The notes: a model not told the origin generated them from the letters alone. Positions 1 through 11,526 are shown, numbered from the stretch's first letter. The stretch is 64,000 bases of DNA from Humulus lupulus (GCF_963169125.1 NC_084797.1:88631868-88695867), one strand, 5' to 3'. A program made the numbers and translations.

Positions 1-2707
1 GCTGGCGTCAGGAACCAGGGAGGTTAGTTAGTATGCGCTTGGGGGAGAGGATGCCACCTGAGAGGAGGTCAGGCGAGGACTTCTGCATAGAATGACTCGA
101 TATGTTGGGATGGATTTCCCATGGTGAGGGAACGGAGAGCCAGAGTGCAGTGATACATTCAAAGTTTGAGGCTGAGTCCTCAAGGGTGAGTATTTAACTG
201 ACGAGCTTATGCTTTGGTCAGGTAGCGAACTGAAAGGATTCGGTGTTGCGAATGCTCCGAGAGGGTGATGGACATAGAGAGGGTGCCTCTATGGTGCCAT
301 TTGAGAGGCTGAGGACAGTGATACTTATTGAGAAGGAATTAGAAACTCTGGCAGATGGATTGTTGAGGATATCATCTGGAGTACGTAAAGGAGACGGAGC
401 TGATCAGTGGGAAAATTACGTGGGTATGTAAAGAAAGATTTAGGGGATACTTCAAGGTCAGACTACAGATAGGGTTGGTATAAAGAATGTTGTAAAAGAC
501 GGTCTTGGCCGACAGAAAGTCTATCGAAGCAATTAATGGAATCTGGGCCTGGTATAGCCAGTGTGTTATACTGCGGGGATTGCTAGTATCGTCGGGTTAG
601 GACGAAAAGTACAATGTTGGATACAAGATGGGACGATGTCCCCAAGAGTTGATCTACGACCTGGTTATTGCCAGTTGGAAACCAAGGATAAAGACTTTTC
701 GTGAATTGATTAGGTTGCACGGGGCAGGGTGTGAGGAATTGGTAACAAGGATTCTGGAACGGTTCAAGCTACAGCAGCACAGGTAAGTTCTTTAGACAGA
801 GAATGCATGAACGGTGTGGGCAAGTTCCCTTCAAGTTCACGAGCAGTACATATGGATTACTCCCAGACAGAAATGGTGAGCAAGTGACTATGCGAAAGAC
901 GTTTGTACCCAGAAGGCGAAGTCACAGGTAAGGTTCTACGGAGTGTTAGTTTGGATGTCGTCAGGAGTTCTCAGATTACAGCTGCAAGAAGAAAGGACAG
1001 GTATGTGAAGATTTGATCTGAAGTCACAAAGAAGCTAATGAAGAACGTCCGAAGAATTGAAGGCATAACAAGACTGGTAAGCGCGTCATCTATTGCACAA
1101 GCACCTCCGGAGACAACTACATCAGAGATGAGGAGAACAGTAAAACTTGAGGTTAGACGGACTGAATGTGTCGAATCAGAAAGAAATTCAGAAGACAAGG
1201 TAAGAATTGATTAATATCTGGGAATGCTGGAATGTGTGTGTGTTATGGCTAAGTTAAGAGTGGTGGCATAAAAGACTTGGTCTATGATGAGGTACTTGAG
1301 TTGTGGGTATTAGTAAGAAGGTTAATGTTGAGACCCAGTTGTGGTGAAAAGTAACAGACTGATGATCAGTGTTTGAATTCTCGATTGGACGAGGAGAAAT
1401 TTAATTAGAGGCGGAGCCCCTAACTGTGAGGCGAGTATCAGTCAGGGAATAATGCCATAGATTGCGATGGAGGATATAAGGCAACGACTGAGATTGGCGT
1501 AACGTTAGCAGGTATGATTAGCTGGTGAGTGTCACTGAGCTATGGAACCCGAAGTGTCGGCTTTGGTTGAAGCAGAGAAGGACCCTGCTAAGGTGGTACA
1601 AGTTGGAATACCAGAAATGGACGAAGGATCCAATTAGATTCGGGTTGTGAATGAGAATTCTGAATGGACATCATTCCACCTCCTAGGGTACGTCGTACTG
1701 GGAGGGTCGAGCGGGTGCCGGAATATAGCGTTTTCCTTTGGACCCTGAGGGGTTAGGTGATGTGGTAGTGTATCATGGGAATAGACCACTTTAGACCTTG
1801 AGTAAATTGTTTGGACATGAAAAGCTTTAACTCAGTTAAGGGAGTTAATGTTGTTGGGTCAAGTGAACTGGGTTCGAGATAGAACGTCGCTGATACGGAA
1901 TTGAGAGCCTATAGTATTTTAAATTGTTGGAATGGATTTAGAGGACAAAAAGAACAGAGTGGGAACCTGGAATTGTCAGGTGATTGCAAGTGAATTGGCA
2001 GTCTGAAAGTTATTAAAGATCTTAAAGAATTAAGCGCTGAGTAGGCGAATACTTGAGGTATTAAGGGAAGTGTAATCCCTGACGAGTTAGTCGCGGTGGC
2101 AGTTGTTGGTGTCTTGTTAATGTAACGCATAATGAATACTATGGGTTGGCTTTGGTTTAGAGAGAATGCCAGAGAGGTTGTTGGAATCCTTAAGGCAGGA
2201 GTGTCTGCATATTCGAAAGAATAAAGAGCAGGTAAATTGTTAAATGTTGAGGAAATAAAGTTCCGGAAGGAAAGATTTGTAGCTCTACGTAATAGCAGAC
2301 GAGGATCTGTAAGGTGTTCAGAGAAAGAAGGGAGAGTTCTGACTCTTATTTCAACATGAAATTCAGAAGTTGTACTAAGGGTTAGGCCAGCGGGGCCTAT
2401 AAGCTGATCCCACCTAGTAGAGGTGATGAATTGGTCAATGAATTGGCTATCGAGAAGACAATGAATTAGTAATTGTAATCTAGGCAGACCCTGAAGTTTC
2501 AGAAGGGTTGCGGGGTAAGCAAGAAGCTATCGGGAGCATGGCTATTAGACAAAATCTTGAGGGGCAAGATTGTTACTCCTGTAAGAGTGTTGTTGAAAAG
2601 TAAAGTAAAGGCGGTGGACCTTGGAAGTTATGGTCAAAACTGCGGGTTTATTGACTGGTGTGTTTGGATAAATTTCGAGGACGAAATTTTTATGAGGAGG
2701 GGATAGT
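1..2707 (+). mobile_element. Decayed interior of large non-autonomous gypsy element, copy 1 (5' part outside window)
   Basis: No long reading frame survives. The segment ends in a purine tract (about 2690-2706) directly before an LTR, and carries the AATTTCGAGGACGAAATT motif common just upstream of the 3' LTR in plant Tekay-type gypsy elements. It is collinear with the minus-strand interior at 45679-49872. The block at about 30-150 matches about 48380-48500, and an RT-like block at 571-775 matches about 47640-47850. The distance from the RT-like motif to the LTR is about 2.05 kb here and 2.08 kb there. The region is therefore a pol relic belonging to a family of deletion/decay derivatives. 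The 5' LTR lies left of the window. Confidence 0.75.
571..775 (+). pseudogene. Relic of Ty3/gypsy reverse transcriptase
   Basis: Around 654-694 one frame reads LRPGYCQLETKDKD, recognisable against the gypsy RT block [14 protein letters not shown] (seen nearly intact in the other gypsy fragment near 39890-39925). The upstream 80 bases align loosely with the [12 protein letters not shown] part of RT. Frames are broken on both sides, so this cannot encode an enzyme. The equivalent block in the second family copy is at about 47718-47759 on the minus strand. Assignment rests on this motif and the position relative to the LTR. Confidence 0.6.
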
Positions 2708-4431
2708 TGTAACGACCCAAATTCGCTAATAAGGCTTAAGGGCCTTGATTAGTGTGCCAGGAGGGCAGGTTGGGATTTATGTGTGATTTTATGAATTAAA
2801 TGCATGATTATGATTTAAAGCATGTTATTTGGCTATTTGTTTAAACTGAGATGCATGGCTATGTTTACTAGTATGCATATAGGCCCGGATCGTGTTAGAA
2901 GGGCATAATTGTAATTCTGGCCATGATGGGCATAACTGATTGATATGTGATAATTGTATTCTGTGAATTGTACCGCGTGTGTGTGGTTTTATTATTGTGA
3001 TGCACGTGCCGAGACGGTCCTAGAGAGCTAGTTAACTTAGATGTCACAACGGGATTTTGTACCCGGCTCGGGAGGAGCCTAGGGGTATCTCGGGAATTTT
3101 ATGGCTAAGTTGAGATTTAGCGGGTAATGGTTATTGGAGATTTAGTAACCTGGGTAACCATTAGTTACTGCTGTGGGTAACAAGTTTTAAGGTAAAAAGT
3201 GGTAGAAATGAAATAGAAATGAAAAGACTTAAGTGTCCTTTGAGGTTTAGCTAAGGAGGATTAGTAGGAAAGGGTAAAATGGTCATTTGGCAAGGGATCC
3301 TCTGTCTGATGGGTGCCGCGGCACAAGGATGTGGTGCCGCGGCACAAGGCAAATTTCAGGGCATCATTTTTAGGCAATTTTAGGCCTTTGCTCCGGGGGT
3401 TCGGGGGATGTCTCCGGGGTGTTGTTTTAAGGTTTTAGAGGCCCCGGGAGTGTGGGATTGGTCCCGGGAAGTGGTTTTGGGTTGATTAGTAATGAGGGAT
3501 GTTTCTTGTGTGTTGTGACTAGGTCCTTTGTGAGGCTCGTGCTGGAGGACCGTGCTCGCAGCTTTAGTGCATCAGGAGGCTCGGAATACAGGTAAGAAAA
3601 CTATAACACCCGAGGTTAGGGCATGGCCCCATATTGTATTATGTGCAAATGTTTAACCTTAAATGAATCATGATGTGTGTGAATGGTTATTTCAAATGTA
3701 CTATATGTGTGATTATGATGAAATGAGCGGCAAGGGCCGAGTACGGCGTAAGCCGGGGCGGCCGTGGGCCGAGTACGGCGTAAGCCGGGGCGGCCGTGGG
3801 CCGAAAGTAACACCTAGCACATGGGATGCTATAATCAGGGCGGGGCCCGGTGGATACATGTGTTATGATATATATTCAGGGTGGGACCCAAGGGATACAT
3901 GAGTTATCCTCGCGGTGAGAACCGATACCCCAGGGCTTTGGTAAGGGTCCTGGGGCGGCATGGCCGTGTTTGCTTAGTCTAATGATTGACTTGTTTATTT
4001 GTGGATTATATGTTATGTTCTGCATGAGTTTTCTTGCTGGGCTTCGGCTCACGGGTGCTCTGTGTTGCAGGTAAGGGCAATGACTGAATCAACCAACCAT
4101 GAGTACGGAGAGCGTGAAGCGGCGCGTACATGTTTGGCCTGCCCGACTGCTTTGGTTGGGGGTTTATTTGAAAATGGCTGTAATAATCTACGATTTTATG
4201 ATTTATCAACTGTGAACTTATTTCAAGATGTAAATAGTTTTCAAACCTTATTTTGGGATCCCAAATATTTAATAATAGAAGTTTTAATGAAATGACGCAT
4301 TTTCAAAGATTACAGCCTTAACTTTTAATTAGTCACACTTTTGTTTCAAAACCTCGGTTAGCGAGTCCATTGCACATTGTTTTGTCTTAAAATCTCACTT
4401 AGTAACGGCTCTAAGGAAGTAGGGCGTTACA
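2708..4431 (+). repeat. 3' LTR of non-autonomous gypsy element copy 1
   Basis: Begins TGTAACGACC right after the purine tract and ends GGGCGTTACA (TG...CA). It belongs to the LTR family also seen at 6343-8408 and 54914-57333, sharing for example the block at 4066-4150. Its length of 1724 bp is short for this family (about 2.4 kb at 54914-57333). Against 6343-8408, roughly 0.5 kb is missing at about 3290-3312, the part that should hold the promoter. The target duplication would be GGTCA (4432-4436), but the 5' end is outside the window. Confidence 0.85.
3734..3803 (+). repeat. 32-bp tandem repeat inside LTR (about 2.2 copies)
   Basis: The unit starting GGGCCGAGTACGG begins at 3734, 3766 and (partial) 3798, an exact 32-bp period. 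The same place in the related LTR at 6343-8408 holds an 18-bp minisatellite, so this LTR segment is prone to repeat turnover. Confidence 0.85.
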
Positions 4432-4439
4432 GGTCACTC

Positions 4440-4690
4440 CTCATAGGACAAGTCTGTCTACAACTCTAAGTCCTCATACTTCAACACATGTGTTGTATCA
4501 GAAACATACTTCCGCAACATGGAGGCATGGAACACATTATGAACTCCTGAAAGCGACAGTGGCAAGGCCAATCTATAAGCATCCTGTCTAATCCTCTCTA
4601 GGATCTCAAAAGGTCCAACAAACCGAGGGCTCAACTTGCCCTCACTCCAAACCTCCTCAAACCTCGCAATGGTGAAACTCACAGAAACAT
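4440..4690 (-). pseudogene. Fragment of Ty3/gypsy (Tekay-type) integrase C-terminus
   Basis: The minus strand reads GKLSPRFVGPFEILERI and then HNVFHASMLRKYVSD. These are the conserved integrase tail motifs of plant Tekay/Del-type gypsy elements, just before the chromodomain region. Only about 75 residues remain. The fragment stops at the edge of the 119-bp tandem array on the right and at the LTR on the left. It is probably a leftover of an older element into which copy 1 inserted. Confidence 0.8.
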
Positions 4691-4695
4691 GTGGA

Positions 4696-5505
4696 GTTCT
4701 TGTTAACTTTTATCCATATCTCGAGCTCTCTAGGAAGAACAACGATCAATAGATTTAAATCAACTTCTAAGTTTTATGACCCGGTTAGGACCAGGAACTT
4801 AATTTGAAAACTTAGTTCGTGTTAACTTTTATCCATATCTCGAGCTCTTTAACAAGAACAACGATCAATAGATTTAAATCAACTTCTAAGTTTTATGACC
4901 CGGTTAGGACCAGGAACTTAATTTGAAAACTTAGTTCGTGTTAAATTTTATCCATATCTCGAGCTCTTTAAGAAGAACAACGATCAATAGATTTAAATCA
5001 ACTTCTAAGTTTTATGACCAGGAACTTATTTTGAAAACTTAGTTCTTGTTAACTTTTATTCATATCTCGAGCTCTCTAGGAAGAACAACGATCAATAGAT
5101 TTAAATCAACTTCTAAGTTTTATGACCCGGTTATGACCAGGAACTTATTTTGAAAACTTAGTTCTTGTTAACTTTTATCCATATCTCGAGCTCTCTAGGA
5201 AGAACAACGATCAATAGATTTAAATCAACTTCTAAGTTTTATGACCCGGTTAGGACCAGGAACTTAATTTGAAAACTTAGTTCGTGTTAACTTTTATCCA
5301 TATCTCTAGCTCTTTAAGAAGAACAACGATCAATAGATTTAAATCAACTTCTAAGTTTTATGACCCGGTTATATCCAGGATAGGACTTAGTTAGCGTTTA
5401 ATCCTTATCAATATCTCGCGTTTTTTAAGAAAAACAACGGTCAATCGATATGAATCAACTTCTAAGTCATTAAGGAGACCTGGTTATATCCAGGAACCAT
5501 ATGCC
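4696..5505 (-). repeat. 119-bp tandem array in the Tat1 3' region (about 7 copies)
   Basis: Copies begin near 4696, 4815, 4934, 5042, 5161, 5280 and 5390. Spacing is 119 bp, except about 108-110 bp where part of the CCCGGTTAGGACC stretch is deleted or the copy is degenerate. The last copy (5390-5505) is the most diverged. Its right edge meets a C-run (CCCCCCAAG) that on the minus strand is a possible polypurine tract. The array replaces whatever normally lies between integrase and the 3' LTR, or is part of that LTR. Confidence 0.9.
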
Positions 5506-5622
5506 CCCCAAGTAACTGGGAAAGGGTCTTTCGTGGTTACTTTAGATTACACTTGCAAACATGTACAAAAAGCTAATTCTCATTCATACATAAAAAATGG
5601 CCTTCCAAGCCTTACAAGTGAA

Positions 5623-6342
5623 TCATTGATAATATTTCTTTAAGTGGATGGCGTTCCAAGTCCGCGGGACCTCCCCTCCATCAAGTCGAGCTAACTTATA
5701 AGTTCCCTCCTTAATGATTTCGATCACCTGGTATGGTCCTTTCCAGTTTGGTCCCAAAACTCCATCTTTGGGCTCTTTCCTGGCCAGGAAAACTCTCCTT
5801 AGGACCAAGTCGCCAACGCTAAAGGCGCGTTTTTTGACTTTGGTGTTGAAGTAGCGAGTGATTTTCTACTGATAATGGGCGAGCTGGAGTTGCGAATCCT
5901 CTTGCCTTTCATCAACTAGATCGAGGGAATTGCACAGGAGCTCATGGTTTCGATCTTGGTCATAAGACTGGACTCTATGCGAAAGCACCTTAATTTCCAC
6001 GGGGAGGACTGCCTCACTCCCAAGGGTTAGGGAAAAGGGAGTATGACTCGTAGGAGTCCGATGCAAGGTCCGGTATGCCCATAGAACCTGGGGGAGCTGT
6101 TCTGGCCAGATCCCCTTTGCTTCGTCTAATCTCTTCTTGAGGCTCGCCTTTAGGGTCTTGTTGACAGCTTCAACCTGGCCGTTAGCCTGAAGATAGGCCA
6201 CGGAGGAGAAACTTTTTACGATTCCGTATCTTTCACAAAACTCGGTGAACAGGTCATTGTTGAACTGAGTGCCGTTGTCGGAGACGATCTTCTTAGGCAG
6301 GCCGAACCGGCAGATAATGCTCTTAACCACGAAGTCAAGCAC
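5623..6342 (-). pseudogene. Tat1 integrase, second half (catalytic core end and C-terminal domain)
   Basis: Translating leftward from 6342, the frame gives FVVKSIICRFGLPKKIVSDN with the second catalytic Asp in VSDNGTQF, then NGQVEAVNK with the catalytic Glu. The C-terminal domain (DGVLGPNWKGPYQVIEI) runs to the stop at 5623. An in-frame stop at 5866-5868 separates core and C-terminus. The first half lies at 8409-8755 beyond the inserted LTR. About 20 residues between the halves are lost. Integrase joins element cDNA to host DNA; this copy cannot be functional. Confidence 0.85.
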
Positions 6343-8408
6343 TTTTTTGAAAATGCTTTACTTTATTGAAAACTTCAAGTATCTATTAATTGGGATCCCA
6401 AAATAAGGTTTGAAAACTATTTACAACTTAAAATAAGTTTACAGTTGATTAATTATTAAAACCACAGATTATTACAGCCATTTCCCGAATAAACCCCCAA
6501 CCAAAGCAGTCGGGCAGGCCAAACATGTACGCGTCGCTTCACGCTCTCCGTACTCATAGCTGGTTGACTCAATCTTTGCCCTTACCTGCAACACAGAGCA
6601 CCCGTGAGCCGAAGCCCAGCAAGAAAACTCATACAGTATATAACATATGCGAATTATATAATTAACATATCAGATTATCCACAGATAAACAAGTATTCCA
6701 TCAAACTAAATAAACACTTCACGTGCTAGGTGTTGCCCCCGGCCCCGCTGCCGTTCGTGGCTCCCTTGTCGTTCTCGGCTCATTTGCCGTTCTCGGCACC
6801 TTTGTCGCTCTCGGCTCATTTGCCGTTCTCGGCTCCTTTGCCGTTCTCGGCACCTTTGCCGTTCTCGCTACTATAATCACATATAGTATAATTCAAATAA
6901 CATTCAAACATATAACAATTCAATCAAAACTATACCATAATCATGTAATACAATTTAGGGTCGTGCCCTGCATTAACACTATGGGTCCATGCCCTGTCCT
7001 ACGGGTGCTACATTTTTCTTACCTGTATCCCGAGCTTCACAGTGCACCAAAGTCACGAGCACGGTCCTCTAGCACGAGCCTCTCCGAAATCCTAGTCACA
7101 ACACACATAAAACACTTTTAATACTAACCAAACCAAAACCACTTCTCGGGACCAATCCCGTACTCTCAGGACTCCCAAATTCCTAAAATAATTCATTGAA
7201 AACATCCCCCAAACCCCCGGAGCAAAAGCTCAAAATTGCAAAATTTCGTGTCCTGAAAATGGCCTAGCGCCGCGGCACTGCCCAAGAGGGTCGCGGCACC
7301 CAGCAAGTCAGAGAGCCCCCCCTTGCCTTGAAGCAGCCTCGCGCCGCGGCGCCCAAGAACAGGGCCGCGGTGCTCCTTCGCGAACCCAGAAATTTTGGGT
7401 TTTTCCTCTGCATTTCTCCGAGCCAATACCCCTCCAAATCATCCCAAACAAATACTTAAACCCCAAGATCAATTTAAAACCTCAAATGAACCACCTAACA
7501 ACCCATAAACACTAGCATCAAGATCAAACACACAATCACACCCAAAAATCCACCCTTTGATTTCTAATTTCAGCAAACTCAACACAAGACTTGAAAACTT
7601 AACTCATGCTTCAATTTCTCAAACCACAATAGAAACAAGCCTTAAATTTACATAGAATCCTTACCTCAAGTGGAGAATTCACCCTTAAGCTTCCTTGATT
7701 CATCTCCTAAGTCTCCAAATTTCAGCTCCTTCTACTCCTCTTCTTCTTCTTCTTGCCCTAGCTTTTCCTTCTAGTTTTCTTCTCTCTATTTTAACAAAAC
7801 CAAAATATGACCAAGCCTAAATAGTGTACCCCTTAAACCCAGCTGAACTTTGTCTAAACCCCCTGCCAAATGACCATATTACCCCTCCTAATAATCCTTT
7901 CCTAACTACACCTCCAAGGGCACACTAGTCCATTCACTTCTATTTCAATTCTACCATTTTCCATCTAAACTTGTTACTCACAGCAGTTACAAATGGTTAC
8001 CCAGGTTACTCAATCACCAATAACTATAACCACTACTTCTCAACTTAACTCACAAAATTCCCCAAAATACCCCTAGGCTCCTCCCGAGCCGGGTATAAAA
8101 TCCCGTTGTGACTTTTGAGTTAACCAGCTCTCTAGGACCGTCTCGGCACGTGCATCACAATAATAACACCACACTCCCGTGGTACAAATCACATAATACA
8201 ATTATCACATATATGCCCTCAGTGGGCTAAAATTACCAATTTACCCCTATCATACAAACGGGGTCCACATGCATATTTATTTCACCTAAACATGCATACT
8301 AACCACATATTCATTAAATTCACATAAATTAATGCAATATAACAATTATTGCCCTCCCGGCACACTAATCAAGGCTCCAAGCCTTATTAGCAAATTTAGG
8401 TCGTTACA
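6343..8408 (-). repeat. Truncated gypsy LTR inserted in Tat1 integrase
   Basis: The right end is a complete LTR terminus (...GGTCGTTACA at 8408). The left end lacks about the first 130 bp seen in the related LTR at 54914. About 60 bp of the host integrase is also missing at that side, so a deletion removed the junction. It is the same family as 2708-4431 and 54914-57333. On the minus strand it shows a C/T-rich leader (7735-7790) and two CAGGTAAG sites (complements at 6581-6588 and 7018-7025). Confidence 0.85.
6751..6867 (+). repeat. 18-bp minisatellite in LTR (about 6.5 copies)
   Basis: Units of the type CCGTTCTCGGCTCCTTTG repeat every 18 bp with small substitutions. They form a chance open frame of a repeated six-residue peptide, which I do not regard as coding. 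The equivalent LTR at about 55545-55590 has only about two copies. Confidence 0.9.
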
Positions 8409-8780
8409 GCTACCACGGCGTAACGGACCCCGCCTTTTCCAGTGGGGAGGGCGCCACCCAAGTCTATTCCCCAAACGACAAATAACCATGGGGACGAGAT
8501 CATCTTCAGCTCGACTGGAGGAGCTCGAGCAACTGCGGTGAATCGCTGGCACTTGTCACACTTCTTCACATATGAGATCGAGTCTTTGGACAGAGTTGGC
8601 CAGTAATACCCCTGCCTCAGGACCTTTAAGGCCAAGCTCTGCCCCCCAGTGTGGTCTCCGCAAAATCCTTCGTGCACTTCCTGTAGGATGGCCTTTGCTT
8701 CGCCTGGAAGAACACACCGAAGGAGAGGTAAGGAGTGCCCACATCGGTATAACACCCCATCGACTATCGTATATCTAGGA
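8396..8780 (-). pseudogene. Tat1 integrase, first half (zinc-binding domain and start of core)
   Basis: The minus strand shows the HHCC zinc domain: His in EVHEGFCGDH, the second His in DHTG, and the Cys pair in KKCDKC. The first catalytic Asp follows in WGIDLGGALPTGKGG. The frame then runs into the inserted LTR at 8408. The remainder of the gene is at 5623-6342. Just upstream on this strand is the linker after RNase H, in a shifted frame. Confidence 0.85.
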
Positions 8781-8815
8781 GCTTGGTATAGGACTCGCCG
8801 TGCATCGTTACGTCC

Positions 8816-9709
8816 TTAAGGTAGCTTGCCCTCGACGAGATATTCAAGGATGGGGTTCATCCAGGTCGGCCTGGCATCGATCATCTCGACCTCCTTCCTG
8901 ACATCTTCTACGCTTGTTTTCTCCAAAAATTCGACTGGTACTAGACCTAGGGTCTCCGTTTCCCCAGAGGTGGCGAGCTTGGCAAGAGCGTCTGCGTTAG
9001 CGTTTTGCTCCTGAGGTATCTGTTCGATCGAGCCTCGCTCAAATGCGGACAGCTCAACTTTTACCTTCGCCAGATAGGCGGCCATCTTGGGTCCCCATGC
9101 TTGATATTCGCCCAGGACCTGGTTTACCACGAGCTGGGAGTCACTAAAGCACTGGACGGAGCTCGCCTTCAACTCCTGCGCTATCTTCAGTCCTGCCAGC
9201 AAAGCTTCGTATTCGGCCTCGTTGTTGGAGGCTTTGAATCCGAATCTCAGTGCCGAGTGGAATCTATGTCCCTCGGGGGATATCAAAATGATTCTAGCTC
9301 CGGAGCCGTTCTCGTTGGATGAACCATCTACAAAGACCCTCCATGAAGCCTGGGGCGAGCTGATTTGGGGTGAGTTTTCTGCGGGATCCTCCTGGAATCC
9401 CGTGCACTCTGCCATGAAATTGGCCAGGGCCTGACTTTTTATAGCAGTTCGCGGAGTGTACAGAATCTCGAACTGACTGAGTTCGATGGTCCACTTTAAC
9501 AAACGTCCCGATGCTTCAGGTTTTTGCAAAACCTGCCTTAAAGGTTGATCGGTCATGACGTGAATCGAGTGGGACTGGAAGTACGGTCTGAGCTTTCGCG
9601 AAGCCGTGATAAGGCAGAACGCCAATTTCTCCATCAGCGGGTATCGGGATTCAGCCCCGAGAAGTCTCTTGCTGATGTAGTAGACTGGCTTCTGAACTTG
9701 GTCCTCTTC
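8816..9709 (-). pseudogene. Tat1 RNase H region with additional (Tat-type) RNase H domain
   Basis: The first part (about 9634-9430) reads FCLITASRKLRPYFQSH and matches the end of the gypsy RNase H that follows RT. A second RNase H-like domain follows: FVDGSSNENGSGA (Asp), NNEAEYEALLAGL (Glu), SDSQLVVNQV (Asp), then NANADALAKLA. These acidic positions are intact. RNase H degrades the RNA strand of the RNA:DNA hybrid during reverse transcription. A second domain of this kind is a known mark of the Tat lineage. An in-frame TGA at 9710 separates it from RT. Confidence 0.85.
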
Positions 9710-10580
9710 TCATACCAGTACGACACTAGCTGCGTCCTCAGTGACAGCCAGGTAGAGGAAAAGGGACTCTCCTGCCTTGGGTTTGGATAGCACGGGCGGC
9801 TCAGCCAGATGTGCCTTCAGGTCGAGGAATGCCCTTTCGCATTCTACTGTCCATTCAAACTTCTTGTTTCCTTGGAGCAGGTTGTAGAATGGCAAACACT
9901 TATCGGTGGACTTGGAAATAAACCGGTTGAGGGCTGCCACTCTTCCTGTCAGGCCTTGGACATCTTTTCGCGACCTGGGCGAAGGAAGTTCGAGCAGTGA
10001 TCTGATCTTGTCGGGGTTTGCCTCGATTCCTCGGGTATTGACTATGAACCCCAGGAATTTCCTTGACGCGACTCCAAAAGTGCATTTCTGTGGATTGAGC
10101 CTCATGCCATATTCCCGTAGTATCTTAAAACACTCTTCCAGGTCGGAAACATGGTTATCGGTAGTCTTTGACTTGACTAGCATTTCATCAACGTACACTT
10201 CCATGTTTTTTCTGATCTGGTCTGCGAACATTCTATTTACTAGCCTTTGGTAGGTAGCTCCGGCGTTCTTCAGACCGAACGGCATGACCTTGTAACAATA
10301 GATGTTAGTCGGGGTCATGAAGCTGGTGTGTTCCTGGTCCGCCGGATTCATCGTGATCTGATTGTAGCCTGAGTACGCGTCCATAAAGGACATGAGCTCG
10401 TGCCCTGCCGTGGCATCTACCAACTGATCAATCCTGGGCAATGGAAAGCAATCCTTGGGGTAGGCTTTATTCAGGTCGGAGAAGTCGATGCAGGTCCGCC
10501 ATTTCCCGTTAGGCTTCGGGACCAGCACAGGGTTGGCAACCCATATTGGAAACTTGGCTTCACGGATAAAGCCATATTTA
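9710..10580 (-). pseudogene. Tat1 reverse transcriptase with mutated active site
   Basis: Recognisable RT blocks in order are FIREAKFPIWVANPVLVPK, KWRTCIDFSDLNKAYPKD, FMDAYSGYNQI, and KVMPFGLKNAGATYQRLVN. Then comes the active-site loop reading YVDEM instead of the usual YVDD, and LGFIVNTRGIEANPDKI. The Asp-to-Glu change affects a metal-binding residue. Comparison with related elements suggests about 20 residues are deleted just before the YGFIREAK block (near 10580), where the frame also changes. The frame ends at the TGA at 9710. Confidence 0.88.
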
Positions 10581-11526
10581 CTTCTGGGACTTGGCGGGAA
10601 TGCTCTTATCCAGATGAAGTGTGTGCATGATGACACTTGGGCTGATTCCCACCATGTCCTCATGGGACCAGGCAAACACGTCCAGGTTATCTTGCAGAAA
10701 CTTGGTCAGCTCCGCCTTCCTCTTGCTACAGAGGTCTTTCCCGAGCTTGACCATCCGTGATGGATTCTGCGAATCAATGTTCACTTCCTCGAGCTCCTCA
10801 ATCGCCTGGAGCTCGGATCTGTCCTCGCCTATTCGGGGGTCAATATCCTCACTTAAGACAACATTTTCCCCCTCGGCGCTTTGAGGTTTTTCAATCTCAG
10901 GATCTACCAAGGGTTCCTGAGATTCCACCTTGAATGGCCATGGCCAGCTGCCCGGGTTTAGATTTTCCCTTCATGGAAATGCTGTAGCATTCCCTGGCAG
11001 CGAGCTGATCGCCATGGATAGTGCAGATTCCCGTCGAAGTAGGTAATTTCATCGCGAGGTGGCGAATGGACGTGACGGCCTCGAAAGTTATAAGCGTAGA
11101 TCGTCCCAAAATGGCGTTGTAGGCAGCGGAGCAGTCAATGACCACGAACTCGAGGATTTTGGAGACTGTCCGAGATCCTTCACCTAGGGTGATCACCAGC
11201 TCGATCGTCCCTATCGCTGCTGATCCTTCTCCCGAAAAACCATACAACATCATGGAGGTTGCCTTCAGCTCGGCGATTGTCAAACCCATCTTCTCTAAGG
11301 TGGATCGGAATAAGAGGTTCACCGAACTCCCGTTGTCTATCAGTACCCTCCTCACTCTTGGATTGGCGAGCTGGACTGCTATGACCAGAGGATCATTGTG
11401 AGGGAACTGGACATGGCCCACATCTTCCTCCGTAAAAATGATTGGTTGCCTCTCCAATCGCTGCTGCTTTGACTGATGCTGTTCTGGGACGAACTCCACT
11501 CCATTATGAGCCTTTAGTTCATTCAC
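10581..11526 (-). pseudogene. Tat1 aspartic protease and protease-RT linker
   Basis: The frame from 11526 leftward contains the protease active site VLIDNGSSVNLLF (D-N-G-S in place of the usual D-T/S-G-S) and later YNAILGRSTL, a conserved retropepsin block. Near 10930 a one-base shift moves the reading frame into an acidic linker (DIDPRIGEDRSELQAIEELE). This continues to FAWSHEDMVGISPSVI, the conserved start of the RT region. The protease would cleave Gag-Pol into its parts. The frameshift and altered active site argue against activity. Confidence 0.85.

Noticed and set aside
3999..4295. 98-codon ORF in LTR, with a similar open frame at 55159-55521 (minus)
   Set aside because: Both lie in homologous LTR DNA; similarity follows from LTR conservation. 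There is no coding signature and the ends differ.
6723..7121. 132-codon ORF with repeated VLGSFA-type peptide
   Set aside because: Produced by translating the 18-bp minisatellite in an LTR.
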